Below are positions 51,871 to 60,677 of a stretch of 64,000 nt of DNA, in pieces (the stretch's first letter is position 1; each line of letters begins with the position of its first letter). This stretch comes from Thalassospira sp. HJ (GTDB taxonomy: Bacteria; Pseudomonadota; Alphaproteobacteria; Rhodospirillales; Thalassospiraceae), in NCBI RefSeq assembly GCF_000948415.1, contig NZ_JYII01000012.1:620001-684000 (forward strand), written 5' to 3'. The notes beneath the pieces were generated by a model. That model made no database searches. It was not told the DNA's origin and saw only the letters and a list, made by a program, of their open reading frames with translations. Position numbers and translations under genes: made by a program.

Positions 51871-52045
51871 CGGTAACGCCCATTAAAATGACGGGTTTTT
51901 GTTTTGTTTTAACAGTATTGCCGGGTTGAAAGCGTTCGTCCAGCGGCGGAACATTATTAGGCAAAAACAAAACATGATCAGGGCAGGCGCAGCATCACAG
52001 GTGAAACAGTGCTGATGATGTCTGTTCGTTCGGGAGTTAGAGAAA

Positions 52046-53128
52046 ATGAAAAAGATTTTGATCCTCGGGGCCGGGAAAATCGGTCGTATTGCAGCGGTGA
52101 TGCTTAATGAAAGTGGCGATTATGCGGTCACGCTGGCCGATGCCAGTGGTGATATGCTTGAGATCTGTGCGCAGGATGATGCCGCGACGCTTGTAAAGGT
52201 CGATGTCACCGATGAGGCCGCGTTGGTCGAGGTCGCCAAGGGGCATGATGCGATTCTATCGACCTGTCCGTTCTTTCTGAATGTGGCGATTGCCCGCGTC
52301 GCACGTGCGGTCGGGGCATCCTATTTTGACGTCACCGAAGACGTTGAAACCACGCGCGCCATTCGCGAAATTTCAAAGGGTGCGGAATGTGCCTTTGTTC
52401 CGCAATGTGGGTTGGCGCCTGGGTTTATTTCGATTGCGGCGCACGACCTGTTTAAGCGCTTTGATCGTGTGAACAAGCTTCGCTTGCGTGTCGGGGCCTT
52501 GCCGCAAAACCCGACCAACCGTTTGAAATATAACCTGACCTGGTCGACGGATGGCCTGATCAACGAGTATCTCAACCCGTGCGAAGCGATCCTGAATGGC
52601 AAGCGTGTCGAAGTGCTGCCGCTTGAAGGCTATGAACGCTTTACCATCGATGGCACCGAGTATGAGGCTTTCAATACGTCGGGTGGGGTTGGGGCCTTGT
52701 GCGACATGCTTGAGGGCAAGGTCGATAATCTTGATTACAAGACCGTGCGGTATCCGGGGCATCAGGAAATCCTGAAAATCCTGATTGAGGACCTTCGTCT
52801 GGGCGAACGCCCGGATATGATGAAGGAAATCTTTGAAAATGCCCTGCCAATTACCAAGCAGGACGTGATCGTGATCTTCGCCGATGCGGTTGGAACCCAG
52901 CGCGGTGAACTGCGCGAAGAAAGCTTTATTCGCAAGGTGCATGGTACGCATGTCGGTGGCAAGGATTGGTCGGCGATCCAGATTACGACATCCGCCGGTT
53001 TGTGTGCCGTGATGGATATGGTTCTGACCGGTAAATTGCCAGCATCCGGTTATGTGCGTCAGGAAGAGGTCACACTCGAAGATTTTCTGGCCAACCGGTT
53101 CGGGCGATATTTCGGACGTGCCGACTAA
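52046..53128 (+). CDS. Saccharopine dehydrogenase-family protein
   Basis: A 360-residue NAD(P)-dependent protein. The Rossmann fingerprint is KILILGAGKIGRIAAVML. The saccharopine dehydrogenase signature follows, with VPQCGLAPGFISIAAHDL and the C-terminal segment HGTHVGGKDWSAIQITTSAGLCAVMDM. Members oxidise saccharopine or reduce Schiff bases in lysine breakdown; carboxynorspermidine dehydrogenase is a relative. The divergent Lrp regulator supports amino acid catabolism. GGGAG precedes the ATG. Cytoplasmic. Confidence 0.88.
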   Translation: MKKILILGAGKIGRIAAVMLNESGDYAVTLADASGDMLEICAQDDAATLVKVDVTDEAALVEVAKGHDAILSTCPFFLNVAIARVARAVGASYFDVTEDVETTRAIREISKGAECAFVPQCGLAPGFISIAAHDLFKRFDRVNKLRLRVGALPQNPTNRLKYNLTWSTDGLINEYLNPCEAILNGKRVEVLPLEGYERFTIDGTEYEAFNTSGGVGALCDMLEGKVDNLDYKTVRYPGHQEILKILIEDLRLGERPDMMKEIFENALPITKQDVIVIFADAVGTQRGELREESFIRKVHGTHVGGKDWSAIQITTSAGLCAVMDMVLTGKLPASGYVRQEEVTLEDFLANRFGRYFGRAD

Positions 53129-53162
53129 TCGCGACAAGTGGCGCATTGATAAGCCACTATAC

Positions 53163-53202
53163 AAAGAACCCTTCGGAAACGTTTCCGAGGGGTTCTTTTT
53201 GT
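53163..53202 (+). terminator. Intrinsic terminator
   Basis: AAAGAACCC-TTCGGAAA and TTTCCGAGGGGTTCTTTTT form a long imperfect stem around ACG and end in a T-run, 34 bp after the dehydrogenase stop. Confidence 0.9.
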
Positions 53203-53310
53203 TTTCAATGTTTTATGTGGCGATTGTTGACCTGAATCGTTGGATGAGGTTCGGCGGTCAAAGCGGCATATCTGCACTGTTTTTCCAAGCATGGAATGGT
53301 TGGAAAATTT

Positions 53311-55827
53311 ATGGCAAAGACGTGGTTTGTTAACGCTTCGACCTTATGGTGGGGCGAAATACGGTTTCTCTTGGGTAATAGGTATTCCTTGTCTGATTTT
53401 GCCGACATCTACCGTTCTGCTTTGAACCTGTATGAGGCAGGTCGCTATGCAGAGGCAGAAGAATCCTGTCAGCGAATGATCCGTTCATTCCCGCAGGCCG
53501 CAGAAGCAATGCATCTGGCAGGCCTCGTCGCCATGCGTCACGGGAACCAGACTTTGGCCGCAGAACGTATGGGCAGAGCCGCGATCGCAGATGCCAATAG
53601 TGCCGAAATCCAGCATGACCATGCACAGGCCTTAAAGGCGATTGGCAAGCTTCGTGATGCCGTTGGCGCGTTTAAACGCGCCATTCGCTTGTGTCCGGAT
53701 GCGCCAGCGCTTTATTGCAATGTCGCTAATACCTATCGCCAGCTTGATGAACTTGATGTGGCGCGTGAGAACTATGAACGCGCGCTTGAGCTCGCACCGG
53801 ACATTGCCGAAATCCATGCAAACTATGCCGCCTGCCAATATGCAATGGGCGATATTGAAGGCGCTGAAAAGTCCTGTCTGACCGCGCTTAAGATGCGCGA
53901 TGACATCGTCAATGCGCTGGTCCTGATCGGTCAAATCCGGCTGGATCAAGGACGCACCGTTTCGGCTAGCGAACCGCTGCGCAGGGCTCTCTCGCTGGAG
54001 CCCGGGAACCCGCGCGCCTTGACGGCCTATGGCGATGCGCTTTTCCGGCTTGGCCAGTTTGCCGGTGCCCAGCATTGCCTGCGACAGGTTCTTGCCCTTG
54101 ATCCCGATGATGCCAAGGCGCGCAGAACCCTAGCGCTGCTTAACCTGCGGGTCGGGCAGGGGATTGAGGCCATAGGCGCCCTTGAACCGCTTTTGGCGCG
54201 CAATCCCGAAGATCCGCAATTGCTTTTGATGATGGGCGAGGCGCTTAGCCTTGTTGGCCGTCATAGCGAGGCGGTTGAACGGTTCGGGGCTGCCATCGGT
54301 GCCGGTGGCGGCGATGATGCGGTATTCCGCCTTGCTGTCGAACTTGCCGAAGAAGGCGATACCGGATCGGCGCAATCGGTTTTGCAGAACGGCATTGATC
54401 GCAAGATTGCGGCGGGTGAAAACACCGCCTTGTTCCGTACTGCGCGCCGGTTGTTGTTTGCGCCGGTGCCAACCGACCTTGCCGCGCAAAATGACGAAGT
54501 CGTGCGTGATCTTCTTGATGACACGCTGGATGAAGATGCGCTTGAGCCTGATCTTGAATTTGTCGGCACCGATCCGATTGACCCCATTGTATTGACCCGG
54601 TTCCCGCCGGTCTGGCGCGCGGCATTGCGACCGGAAGGCGACAAGCAGCTGCGTGCAGTTGGTCATTATTGGGAACGGTTGGTATCGGGATATGACGTGC
54701 CGGAAGTCACGGCAGCAACCGCGCGCATTGGCGGCAAAATCCGGATTGGCATCGTTTCAGCCAATATGTGTGACAACGGTATCGGGCGCTGGATCGCAGG
54801 CCTTGCCGAGGCGATTGATCGCGACCGCTTTGATGTCACCATCATCCGTCCGCCAACCGGTGAAGATGACATTACTGCGCGCATTGATGAGCATGCCGAT
54901 CTTGTCGTGCCATTGCCGCTTGATCCCTTGCATTCGGCACGGGTGATTTCAGGGCTTGGGCTTGATGTTCTGCATTATGTCGACCCGCAGGCGGATGCCT
55001 ATACCATGTTGTTGGCAAGCTGGCGTCTGGCGCCGCTTCAGATTTCCGGTGGCGGGATTGCCGCGACCAGCGGTCTTTCCAATATCGACTATCACCTGAT
55101 TGCCGAGGATTGGGAAACAGCTGGCGGCGAAAAACGCTTTAGCGAGAAACTGGTGCGCCTTCCGGGGCTGTTTGTGAATGCCAGCCCGCCAGAACCGGTT
55201 GAAATGTCGACGACCGAATTGCAGCGTCGTTGGCGATTGGCGCAGGATCGGAATACTTATCTGTGTCCGCAGCCGCTTGATGTCCTGACGGCCGAGTTTG
55301 ATCCGTTGATTGCGGAAATCCTGCGTCTTGATGAAACGGCAGAACTTCTGTTGATTGCGCCCGAACGTGACAGCTGGGATGCCGCGTGGGGACGTCGTTT
55401 CGCGGTTAATCACGCGGACGTCGCCGGGCGGATGCGGTTTGTGGATGTGCGCAACCGCGCCGATTTGCTGTCACTTCTGTGTGCGGTTGATGTCGTGCTG
55501 GAAAGCCCGGCATGGAATGATGCGATGCTGGCCTTTGATTGTTTGGGGCTTGGTGTGCCGCTTGTGACCTTGCCTGGTAATGCAGCGCGCTCACGCCGAA
55601 GCCACACATGCTATCGCCAGATATCGGTGTTTGATTGTGTTGCCTATCATTCTGCCGATTTCGTTGATACGGCCCTGACACTGGCAACCGACAAACGTCG
55701 CCGGTCGGTGGTTTCGCACGCGATCAAGAGCCGTTCACATATCCTGTTTGGTCAGAAGTCATCCTTTGATGCCTATATGCAGTTCCTCGATCGGTCGATC
55801 GCGCTGCCAGCGGATAAAGTGATTTAA
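53311..55827 (+). CDS. TPR protein with OGT/GT41-like C-terminal domain
   Basis: An 838-residue protein that appears to begin a polysaccharide operon. Residues 25-330 hold about eight to nine TPR units (for example AALKAIGKLRDAVGAFKRAI-like repeats and YERALELAPD). The C-terminal half, from about 480, has IRIGIVSANMCDNGIGRW, a central LDVLHYVDPQADAYTMLLASWRLAPLQISGGG and a late RMRFVDVRNRADLLSLLCAVDVVLESPAWNDAML, resembling the O-GlcNAc transferase-type (GT41/SPINDLY) fold. The start is uncertain: ATG at 53296 or 53311, or TTG at 53389. It may transfer sugars, or scaffold the synthase encoded downstream. Confidence 0.78.
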   Translation: MAKTWFVNASTLWWGEIRFLLGNRYSLSDFADIYRSALNLYEAGRYAEAEESCQRMIRSFPQAAEAMHLAGLVAMRHGNQTLAAERMGRAAIADANSAEIQHDHAQALKAIGKLRDAVGAFKRAIRLCPDAPALYCNVANTYRQLDELDVARENYERALELAPDIAEIHANYAACQYAMGDIEGAEKSCLTALKMRDDIVNALVLIGQIRLDQGRTVSASEPLRRALSLEPGNPRALTAYGDALFRLGQFAGAQHCLRQVLALDPDDAKARRTLALLNLRVGQGIEAIGALEPLLARNPEDPQLLLMMGEALSLVGRHSEAVERFGAAIGAGGGDDAVFRLAVELAEEGDTGSAQSVLQNGIDRKIAAGENTALFRTARRLLFAPVPTDLAAQNDEVVRDLLDDTLDEDALEPDLEFVGTDPIDPIVLTRFPPVWRAALRPEGDKQLRAVGHYWERLVSGYDVPEVTAATARIGGKIRIGIVSANMCDNGIGRWIAGLAEAIDRDRFDVTIIRPPTGEDDITARIDEHADLVVPLPLDPLHSARVISGLGLDVLHYVDPQADAYTMLLASWRLAPLQISGGGIAATSGLSNIDYHLIAEDWETAGGEKRFSEKLVRLPGLFVNASPPEPVEMSTTELQRRWRLAQDRNTYLCPQPLDVLTAEFDPLIAEILRLDETAELLLIAPERDSWDAAWGRRFAVNHADVAGRMRFVDVRNRADLLSLLCAVDVVLESPAWNDAMLAFDCLGLGVPLVTLPGNAARSRRSHTCYRQISVFDCVAYHSADFVDTALTLATDKRRRSVVSHAIKSRSHILFGQKSSFDAYMQFLDRSIALPADKVI

Positions 55828-55924
55828 TTTCTGATAGATATCCTTGAAACTACCCAGCCGACCCACACATTCTATGTGGATGTTTGTGCACGGCAGTCAT
55901 GCCAGTTCCGGTTGAGGTGGTTTT

Positions 55925-57151
55925 ATGGTCTTGCGTTTTTCCAAGGGGCAAATCGTTCGTCTGGTCGTCGCCTTGGTGATTGTGGTTATTGCGATCTGGC
56001 AACTCGCACCGCTGACGGTTTCCGACATCCGTCCGAACGGTGTGGTCAATGCCAAGCTGGTGACCATTCAGGCCCCGATCAGCGGGCAGCTTGTTCGTGC
56101 CATCCCCGATGTTGGCGAACCGGTTTCTGCCGGATCAATTGTCACGCGCATTACCGACGATACCGAACCCCAGGCGCTGCTCGCCCAGCTTGATGGCGAG
56201 TATCAGCTGCTTCGGTCGCGCAAAACCGCCTTGATTGAAAAGCTGTCGACGCTGAATGGCCTGCGCCGTGAACTGGGCGAGCGGGTGCGTGAAATGGTGT
56301 CGGGTTCACTCGAAAGCCTGCATTACAAGGTTCTTGAAGCGCAGGCACGTCAGAAAGGCTGGCTGTCGGTCGTCAAGGAACGTGAATTAAGCCTGAGCCG
56401 CCAAAATACGCTGCTTGCAGACGGGCATGTTGCACAGGCGCGCGTCGATGAGGCCGAAAGCCTTCTTGAACAGGCAGTGCAAGAGGTCGAACGCGCGCGT
56501 GCAGACGAGGAACGCTATCGTAAGGAATCCGGATCGCTTGAGAAGGGGATCTTTATCGGCGATGGTCAGAACGATGTGCCATACTCGCAGCAACGCCTTG
56601 ATGAGGTTGTTTTGGCGATTGCCGATCTGAATGTGCAACTGACCGAGACCAATGGTCGTATGGCATCCATCGAAAACCAGTTGCGCGATGAAACCGCGCG
56701 TGCCGGTCGTCGTGAATCCATGCTGGTTCGAAGCCCGATTGACGGACTGATTTGGCGCCGGATCGCGGCCGAACTGGCAACGGTGACCAAGAATAACGAC
56801 TTGGCCAAGATTCTTGATTGCTCGGATATTCGTGTTGAAGTCCCGGTGGATGAGAGCCTGTCGGATCGGGTCGCGATTGGCACAACGGTTACGGTGCGCC
56901 TGCAAGGATCGCCAGAAGTTTATGACGGGACGGTCAGCGGGGTGATTGGCACGCGTGCTGTGACGCCAGAACTTGAATATGCCGCCTTGCCGCCGCTTTT
57001 GAAAAAGGATGAAGTGCTTCTGGTGGTTCAGGTACCCGATGCCGGTTTTGAAGATCGCCCGGAAACCTTTTGCAATGTCGGTCGCCGCGCAGAAGTCAGC
57101 ATTCCCAGCCGGTTCCACACCTGGTTTGGTGAAAGTGACACGGCAGAATGA
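55925..57151 (+). CDS. HlyD/Alg44-like periplasmic adaptor protein
   Basis: A 408-residue membrane-fusion-type protein. One N-terminal helix (VVALVIVVIAIWQLAPL) is followed by a lipoyl-like half-motif (VTIQAPISGQLVRAIPDVGEPVSAGSIV), a long coiled coil (about 100-245), then the second half-motif (VRSPIDGLIWRRIA) and a beta-barrel domain. It lies between the TPR protein and the GT2 synthase; in bgsBA, alg44 and similar clusters such proteins help polymer transfer across the periplasm. GAGG precedes the ATG. Its stop overlaps the next ATG (ATGA). Confidence 0.85.
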   Translation: MVLRFSKGQIVRLVVALVIVVIAIWQLAPLTVSDIRPNGVVNAKLVTIQAPISGQLVRAIPDVGEPVSAGSIVTRITDDTEPQALLAQLDGEYQLLRSRKTALIEKLSTLNGLRRELGERVREMVSGSLESLHYKVLEAQARQKGWLSVVKERELSLSRQNTLLADGHVAQARVDEAESLLEQAVQEVERARADEERYRKESGSLEKGIFIGDGQNDVPYSQQRLDEVVLAIADLNVQLTETNGRMASIENQLRDETARAGRRESMLVRSPIDGLIWRRIAAELATVTKNNDLAKILDCSDIRVEVPVDESLSDRVAIGTTVTVRLQGSPEVYDGTVSGVIGTRAVTPELEYAALPPLLKKDEVLLVVQVPDAGFEDRPETFCNVGRRAEVSIPSRFHTWFGESDTAE

Positions 57152-57342
57152 ACTGGATGGCGCAATTTGCACCCATGGCACTTGTCATCGGTGTCATGAT
57201 GCTGGCATCGCCATTCTTGCGACGTGATCAGTTATGGGCACGTTGGCTGGTCGTGTTTTTCCTGATTGCGCTGATTGCGCGCTATTTGCCCTGGCGGATT
57301 ACGGAAACGGTCATACCAGCCGATCTCACCACCTTTCAGTGA
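57148..57342 (+). pseudogene. N-terminal two-helix fragment of the GT2 synthase, ended by in-frame TGA
   Basis: A 64-residue frame whose ATG overlaps the HlyD stop. It encodes a hydrophobic stretch (PMALVIGVMMLASPFL) and then WLVVFFLIALIARYLPWRITETV, the usual N-terminal membrane part of cellulose-synthase-like enzymes. It ends at TGA 57340-57342. The same frame then continues as WWIVFLFAIEIVFLCDMLRQ into the GT2 gene, without any shift. I therefore read these codons as the beginning of that gene. TGG (Trp) to TGA is the simplest change; a sequencing error or readthrough is possible. Confidence 0.75.
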
Positions 57343-57375
57343 TGGTGGATTGTTTTCCTGTTTGCGATCGAGATC

Positions 57376-59151
57376 GTGTTTCTGTGTGACATGCTGCGCC
57401 AGTCGCTTGTTCACTGCAAAATCGTTGATCGCAGTGCCGAGGCCGATCAGGCCTATGCCAGACTATCGGCCCGCCCGCATGAAAGCTGGCCAAGTGTGGA
57501 TGTCTTTATCCCCAGTTATAACGAACCGCTTGATGTGCTTGAGCGCAGCATTGTTGGCGCGCTTGCAATTGATTACCCAAACAAGACGGTCTGGGTGCTT
57601 GATGACGGCAAGCGCGACTGGCTTCGCGATTTTTGTGAGGAAAAGGGTGCAAAATACCTGACGCGCAAGGATGGCAGTCACGCCAAGGCGGGTAATGTGA
57701 ATAATGGTCTTGCGCATTCTGATGGTGATCTTGTCTGCATATTTGATGCAGATTTCGTTGCCTATCGCCACTTCCTGAAACGGGTTGTCGGGTTTTTCGA
57801 AGACCCGACAATTGGCATTGTCCAGACGCCACAGCATTTCTTTAACAAGGATCCGATGCAGCGCAATCTTTGGATTGCTGATCGTTGGCCCGATGAACAA
57901 AGGCTGTTCTTTGATCACATCGCGCCGTCGGTTGATGCCTGGGATTCGATGTTTTGTTGCGGGTCCTGCATGGTCATGCGGCGCAAGGCCCTCAATGACA
58001 TTGGAGGGGGGGCAACCGCATCGATTACCGAGGATATCCTGACCTCGCTTGAGATGCTGCGCAAAGGTTATCGCACGCGTTACCTCAATGAGAAGCTGTC
58101 GATCGGGCTCGCTGCCGAAAGCCTTCTTGCCTTTCATACCCAGCGCGAACGTTGGTGCCAGGGGGGTATTCAAACGCTGTTTCTCAAAGCCGGTCCGCTG
58201 GGCCCGGGCCTTTCACTTTGGCAGCGCATCTTGTTGTTTCCGATCTATTGGGTGTTTCATATCCCGGCCCGCTTGCTGGTGATCATGATTCCGATATTCT
58301 ATTTCTGGTTCGGATTGCAACCGCTTGAAAACGCCCGAAGTTGGGAGATTTTCTATTGGCAATTGCCGGTGCTGATCGGTGGTTGGGGAACAGCACTTTG
58401 GCACAATGGCCGGCAGGCCTATCCCATTGTCAATGAGGGGCCAGCGGTGCTGGTGTCGCTCCGGCTGTTTCCAATCGTCGTATCCTCGCTGATCCGGCCA
58501 TTTGGCCGCCCGTTCAAGGTCACCCCCAAAGGATCGCAGTCCGGGGTGGGGAATTCGATGAATGAGGCAATCATTCTTGGTGTGCTGTTCGTTCTGACGA
58601 TTGGCGGGTTCTTCTACAACATCAATACCGATGTCCGGATCATTGATAATGCCGACTTCCTGGCGGTTGGCGGTCTTTGGGCCGCGGTCAATTCGCTGAC
58701 GCTGCTTGTCGCGATCCTGATCTGCTTTGAAAGCCCGGTGCAACGCCAACAGGAACGTTTCCCGATCACCCTGAAAGCACGGGTCAGGGCTAATAAGTAT
58801 GAACAACCGCTTGATATGACGATTATCGACATGTCGCTCGGCGGTGCGCGGATGATGTGCCCGGCTGACGGTGTTGACCGCGAGAAGTTCCAGAAAGGCG
58901 CATCGATTCAGCTTGTTGCCGATGAACTGCCACCTCTTGATGCGCGACTGGCGCGTGCCTTTGTCAATGATCAGCAACAGCTGGTTCTAACCCTTGATTT
59001 CACGCCTGAGCCAGAGGGTGAGGTGCGTGATGCCCTGATCCGTGTGCTGTACACAAGCGGGATTGATAACGTGTCAAAGCCTGCTGGCAGTGTCGCGCTT
59101 TGGGGCGCGTTGTTGCGCCGAATATTTGGTCGGGGGCCAGTGAAGAGTTAG
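57376..59151 (+). CDS. GT2 cellulose-synthase-like polysaccharide synthase with PilZ domain
   Basis: A 591-residue remainder of a processive family-2 glycosyltransferase; with the fragment at 57148 it would have 667 codons. The catalytic series is intact: VWVLDDGKRDW, FDADF, SITEDI and QRERWCQGG. Several membrane helices follow. A C-terminal PilZ domain has RQQER (RxxxR) and DMSLGGA (DxSxxG), so c-di-GMP should activate it. The GTG at 57376 is the first possible start after the in-frame TGA at 57340 and would remove the first membrane helices. Cellulose, mixed-linkage glucan (BgsA-like) or another beta-glucan are candidates. No bcsC-like pore or bcsZ cellulase is nearby. Confidence 0.85.
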   Translation: MFLCDMLRQSLVHCKIVDRSAEADQAYARLSARPHESWPSVDVFIPSYNEPLDVLERSIVGALAIDYPNKTVWVLDDGKRDWLRDFCEEKGAKYLTRKDGSHAKAGNVNNGLAHSDGDLVCIFDADFVAYRHFLKRVVGFFEDPTIGIVQTPQHFFNKDPMQRNLWIADRWPDEQRLFFDHIAPSVDAWDSMFCCGSCMVMRRKALNDIGGGATASITEDILTSLEMLRKGYRTRYLNEKLSIGLAAESLLAFHTQRERWCQGGIQTLFLKAGPLGPGLSLWQRILLFPIYWVFHIPARLLVIMIPIFYFWFGLQPLENARSWEIFYWQLPVLIGGWGTALWHNGRQAYPIVNEGPAVLVSLRLFPIVVSSLIRPFGRPFKVTPKGSQSGVGNSMNEAIILGVLFVLTIGGFFYNINTDVRIIDNADFLAVGGLWAAVNSLTLLVAILICFESPVQRQQERFPITLKARVRANKYEQPLDMTIIDMSLGGARMMCPADGVDREKFQKGASIQLVADELPPLDARLARAFVNDQQQLVLTLDFTPEPEGEVRDALIRVLYTSGIDNVSKPAGSVALWGALLRRIFGRGPVKS

Positions 59152-59176
59152 GGGCACAACGGCCCCTGATAGGTGC

Positions 59177-59680
59177 TTAGCTCAATGCGTCGATGTCGGC
59201 TTCGGAAAGGGCTGCGGGCACGATGGTAAGCGGCAGGCGGAGCTGACCGACCGTGTCGCTTTTGGTGAGTGCCGTAATCAGCGGGCCGGGGCCGTCACTT
59301 GTCGTGCCGGCAGCCAGAACCAGAATGGAAATCTGTTCTTCTTCATCAAGAAGGTTCAGCAATTCGTCCTTGAGACGGCCCTCACGAATAAACAGAAGCG
59401 GCATACTGCCGGTTTGTTCATGAACATAGGCGGCAAGTTCGTTCACGCGTGATTCTGCCTCATCCCGGGCTTCTTCCTTCATCAGGTCGCCAACCGCCAT
59501 CCAGTGCTGGAATTCGGCAGGTTCGATGACGCTGAGAAGCGCGACGCGGCCGCCGGTATGTTGCGCACGACGGCAGGCATAACGCAGTGCCTTGGTCATT
59601 TCATCGCTGTCATCCACGACAACAAGAAATGTCCTGTTTGAGGTCGCGCGGAGTTCCTGATCGGCGTCAAAAGAAGGCAT
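59177..59680 (-). CDS. Universal stress protein (UspA) family
   Basis: A 167-residue UspA-fold protein. FLVVVDDSDEMTKALRYACRRAQ is the first strand and helix, and ISILVLAAGTTSDGPGPLITALTK holds a G-rich phosphate loop in partly changed form. It likely senses or binds nucleotide during stress. The ATG at 59680 follows AGAG; the frame runs on to 59719. It converges with the GT2 synthase. Confidence 0.85.
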   Translation of the reverse strand: MPSFDADQELRATSNRTFLVVVDDSDEMTKALRYACRRAQHTGGRVALLSVIEPAEFQHWMAVGDLMKEEARDEAESRVNELAAYVHEQTGSMPLLFIREGRLKDELLNLLDEEEQISILVLAAGTTSDGPGPLITALTKSDTVGQLRLPLTIVPAALSEADIDALS

Positions 59681-59909
59681 ATGGGTTCTCTGAACAGTTG
59701 CACTCAACCGCTGCGGCACTGAACAGATGTGGGACTGTTGTTACGAGCGGACAGTCAAATTGTGCCGCAACTCAATGCCGGTTTCCAAGTGATTTTTGGT
59801 AATCGCGACAAAGATTTATGCGTTGCGTTACCCGGGGAAATAATGCTGCATCTGCGAAGTCGCAAGGTGCGAAGCGCTGCTACCATGCGCTGATCGCGCC
59901 AACCCGGTG

Positions 59910-60677
59910 TTAGCGTTTGCGGAACGCGACACTGGCAATCCAGCCGGCAACCACGGCAATGATCACGGCAATAATGCCGTAAAGTGCCGAATAGCGATGC
60001 GCAAACTCATAGACCTCGGCGCTGACCCCGGTTTTGGATACCACCAATGGCGTTGTTTTCACGCTGGCAACGCCGCCATCCCGGATCAGGTAGACATTGA
60101 TGGTATAAGTGCCGGTCGGGGTATTGGCCGGGAAATGAATGTCGGTACGAAACAGCTGATTGGACAGGAAGCTGATCTTGGCCGGGCGTTCGCCAAACAG
60201 GCCGGCACTTTGCATGTTGCGCACCAGTGCCTCGCGATAGACTTTCTGATCGCTGTCGTTCAGCTTGCTCTCCGGCACAAAGCGCAGATTTTTCAAACCA
60301 ATACGGTAATCCAGCAATACATCGGCCGGCGCGATGATATCCATCGGGCGGTTGGCTGCGCTGGTATAGTAGGCGGGCACGTTTTTATAGCGTGCGCTCT
60401 CACTATTGACCCAGATGCCGACTTTACGTTCCTTCTTGCGCACCACCATGTCCTGGTCCGGGCCACGCACGGTGACGATCACATCGCCTTCATCCTCGAC
60501 CGCCCCAAACAGCAAAACATTGGTCCCGGTAAAGCCTGTTGTGATGGCGACCAGATGGTTCGACAGGTCCACAACCAGCGGATCGGCAGCGGCCTTTTTG
60601 CTCAGTCCGCCAAGACCGAGAATAGGCGCGATGCCAAGTGCGACAATCGCCAGAAGAGCGCGTGAGGACACTGTCAT
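59910..60677 (-). CDS. TIGR02186 family transmembrane protein
   Basis: A 255-residue protein with a signal peptide (to about residue 31), a periplasmic domain rich in beta strands and one C-terminal helix (YGIIAVIIAVVAGWIASVAF). It matches the alphaproteobacterial TIGR02186/PF09608 family: VVDLSNHLVAITTGFTGTNVLLFGAVE, VVVRGP-type strands, and FPANTPTGTYTINVYLIRDG. Its role is not established; it usually lies next to a TSUP permease, as here. Its start overlaps the permease stop, indicating coupling. Confidence 0.85.
   Translation of the reverse strand: MTVSSRALLAIVALGIAPILGLGGLSKKAAADPLVVDLSNHLVAITTGFTGTNVLLFGAVEDEGDVIVTVRGPDQDMVVRKKERKVGIWVNSESARYKNVPAYYTSAANRPMDIIAPADVLLDYRIGLKNLRFVPESKLNDSDQKVYREALVRNMQSAGLFGERPAKISFLSNQLFRTDIHFPANTPTGTYTINVYLIRDGGVASVKTTPLVVSKTGVSAEVYEFAHRYSALYGIIAVIIAVVAGWIASVAFRKR

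Noticed and set aside
57340..57342. The in-frame TGA as a selenocysteine codon
   Set aside because: The position lies in a membrane-helix region of a glycosyltransferase, where selenocysteine has no known role, and no SECIS-like hairpin is obvious right after the TGA.
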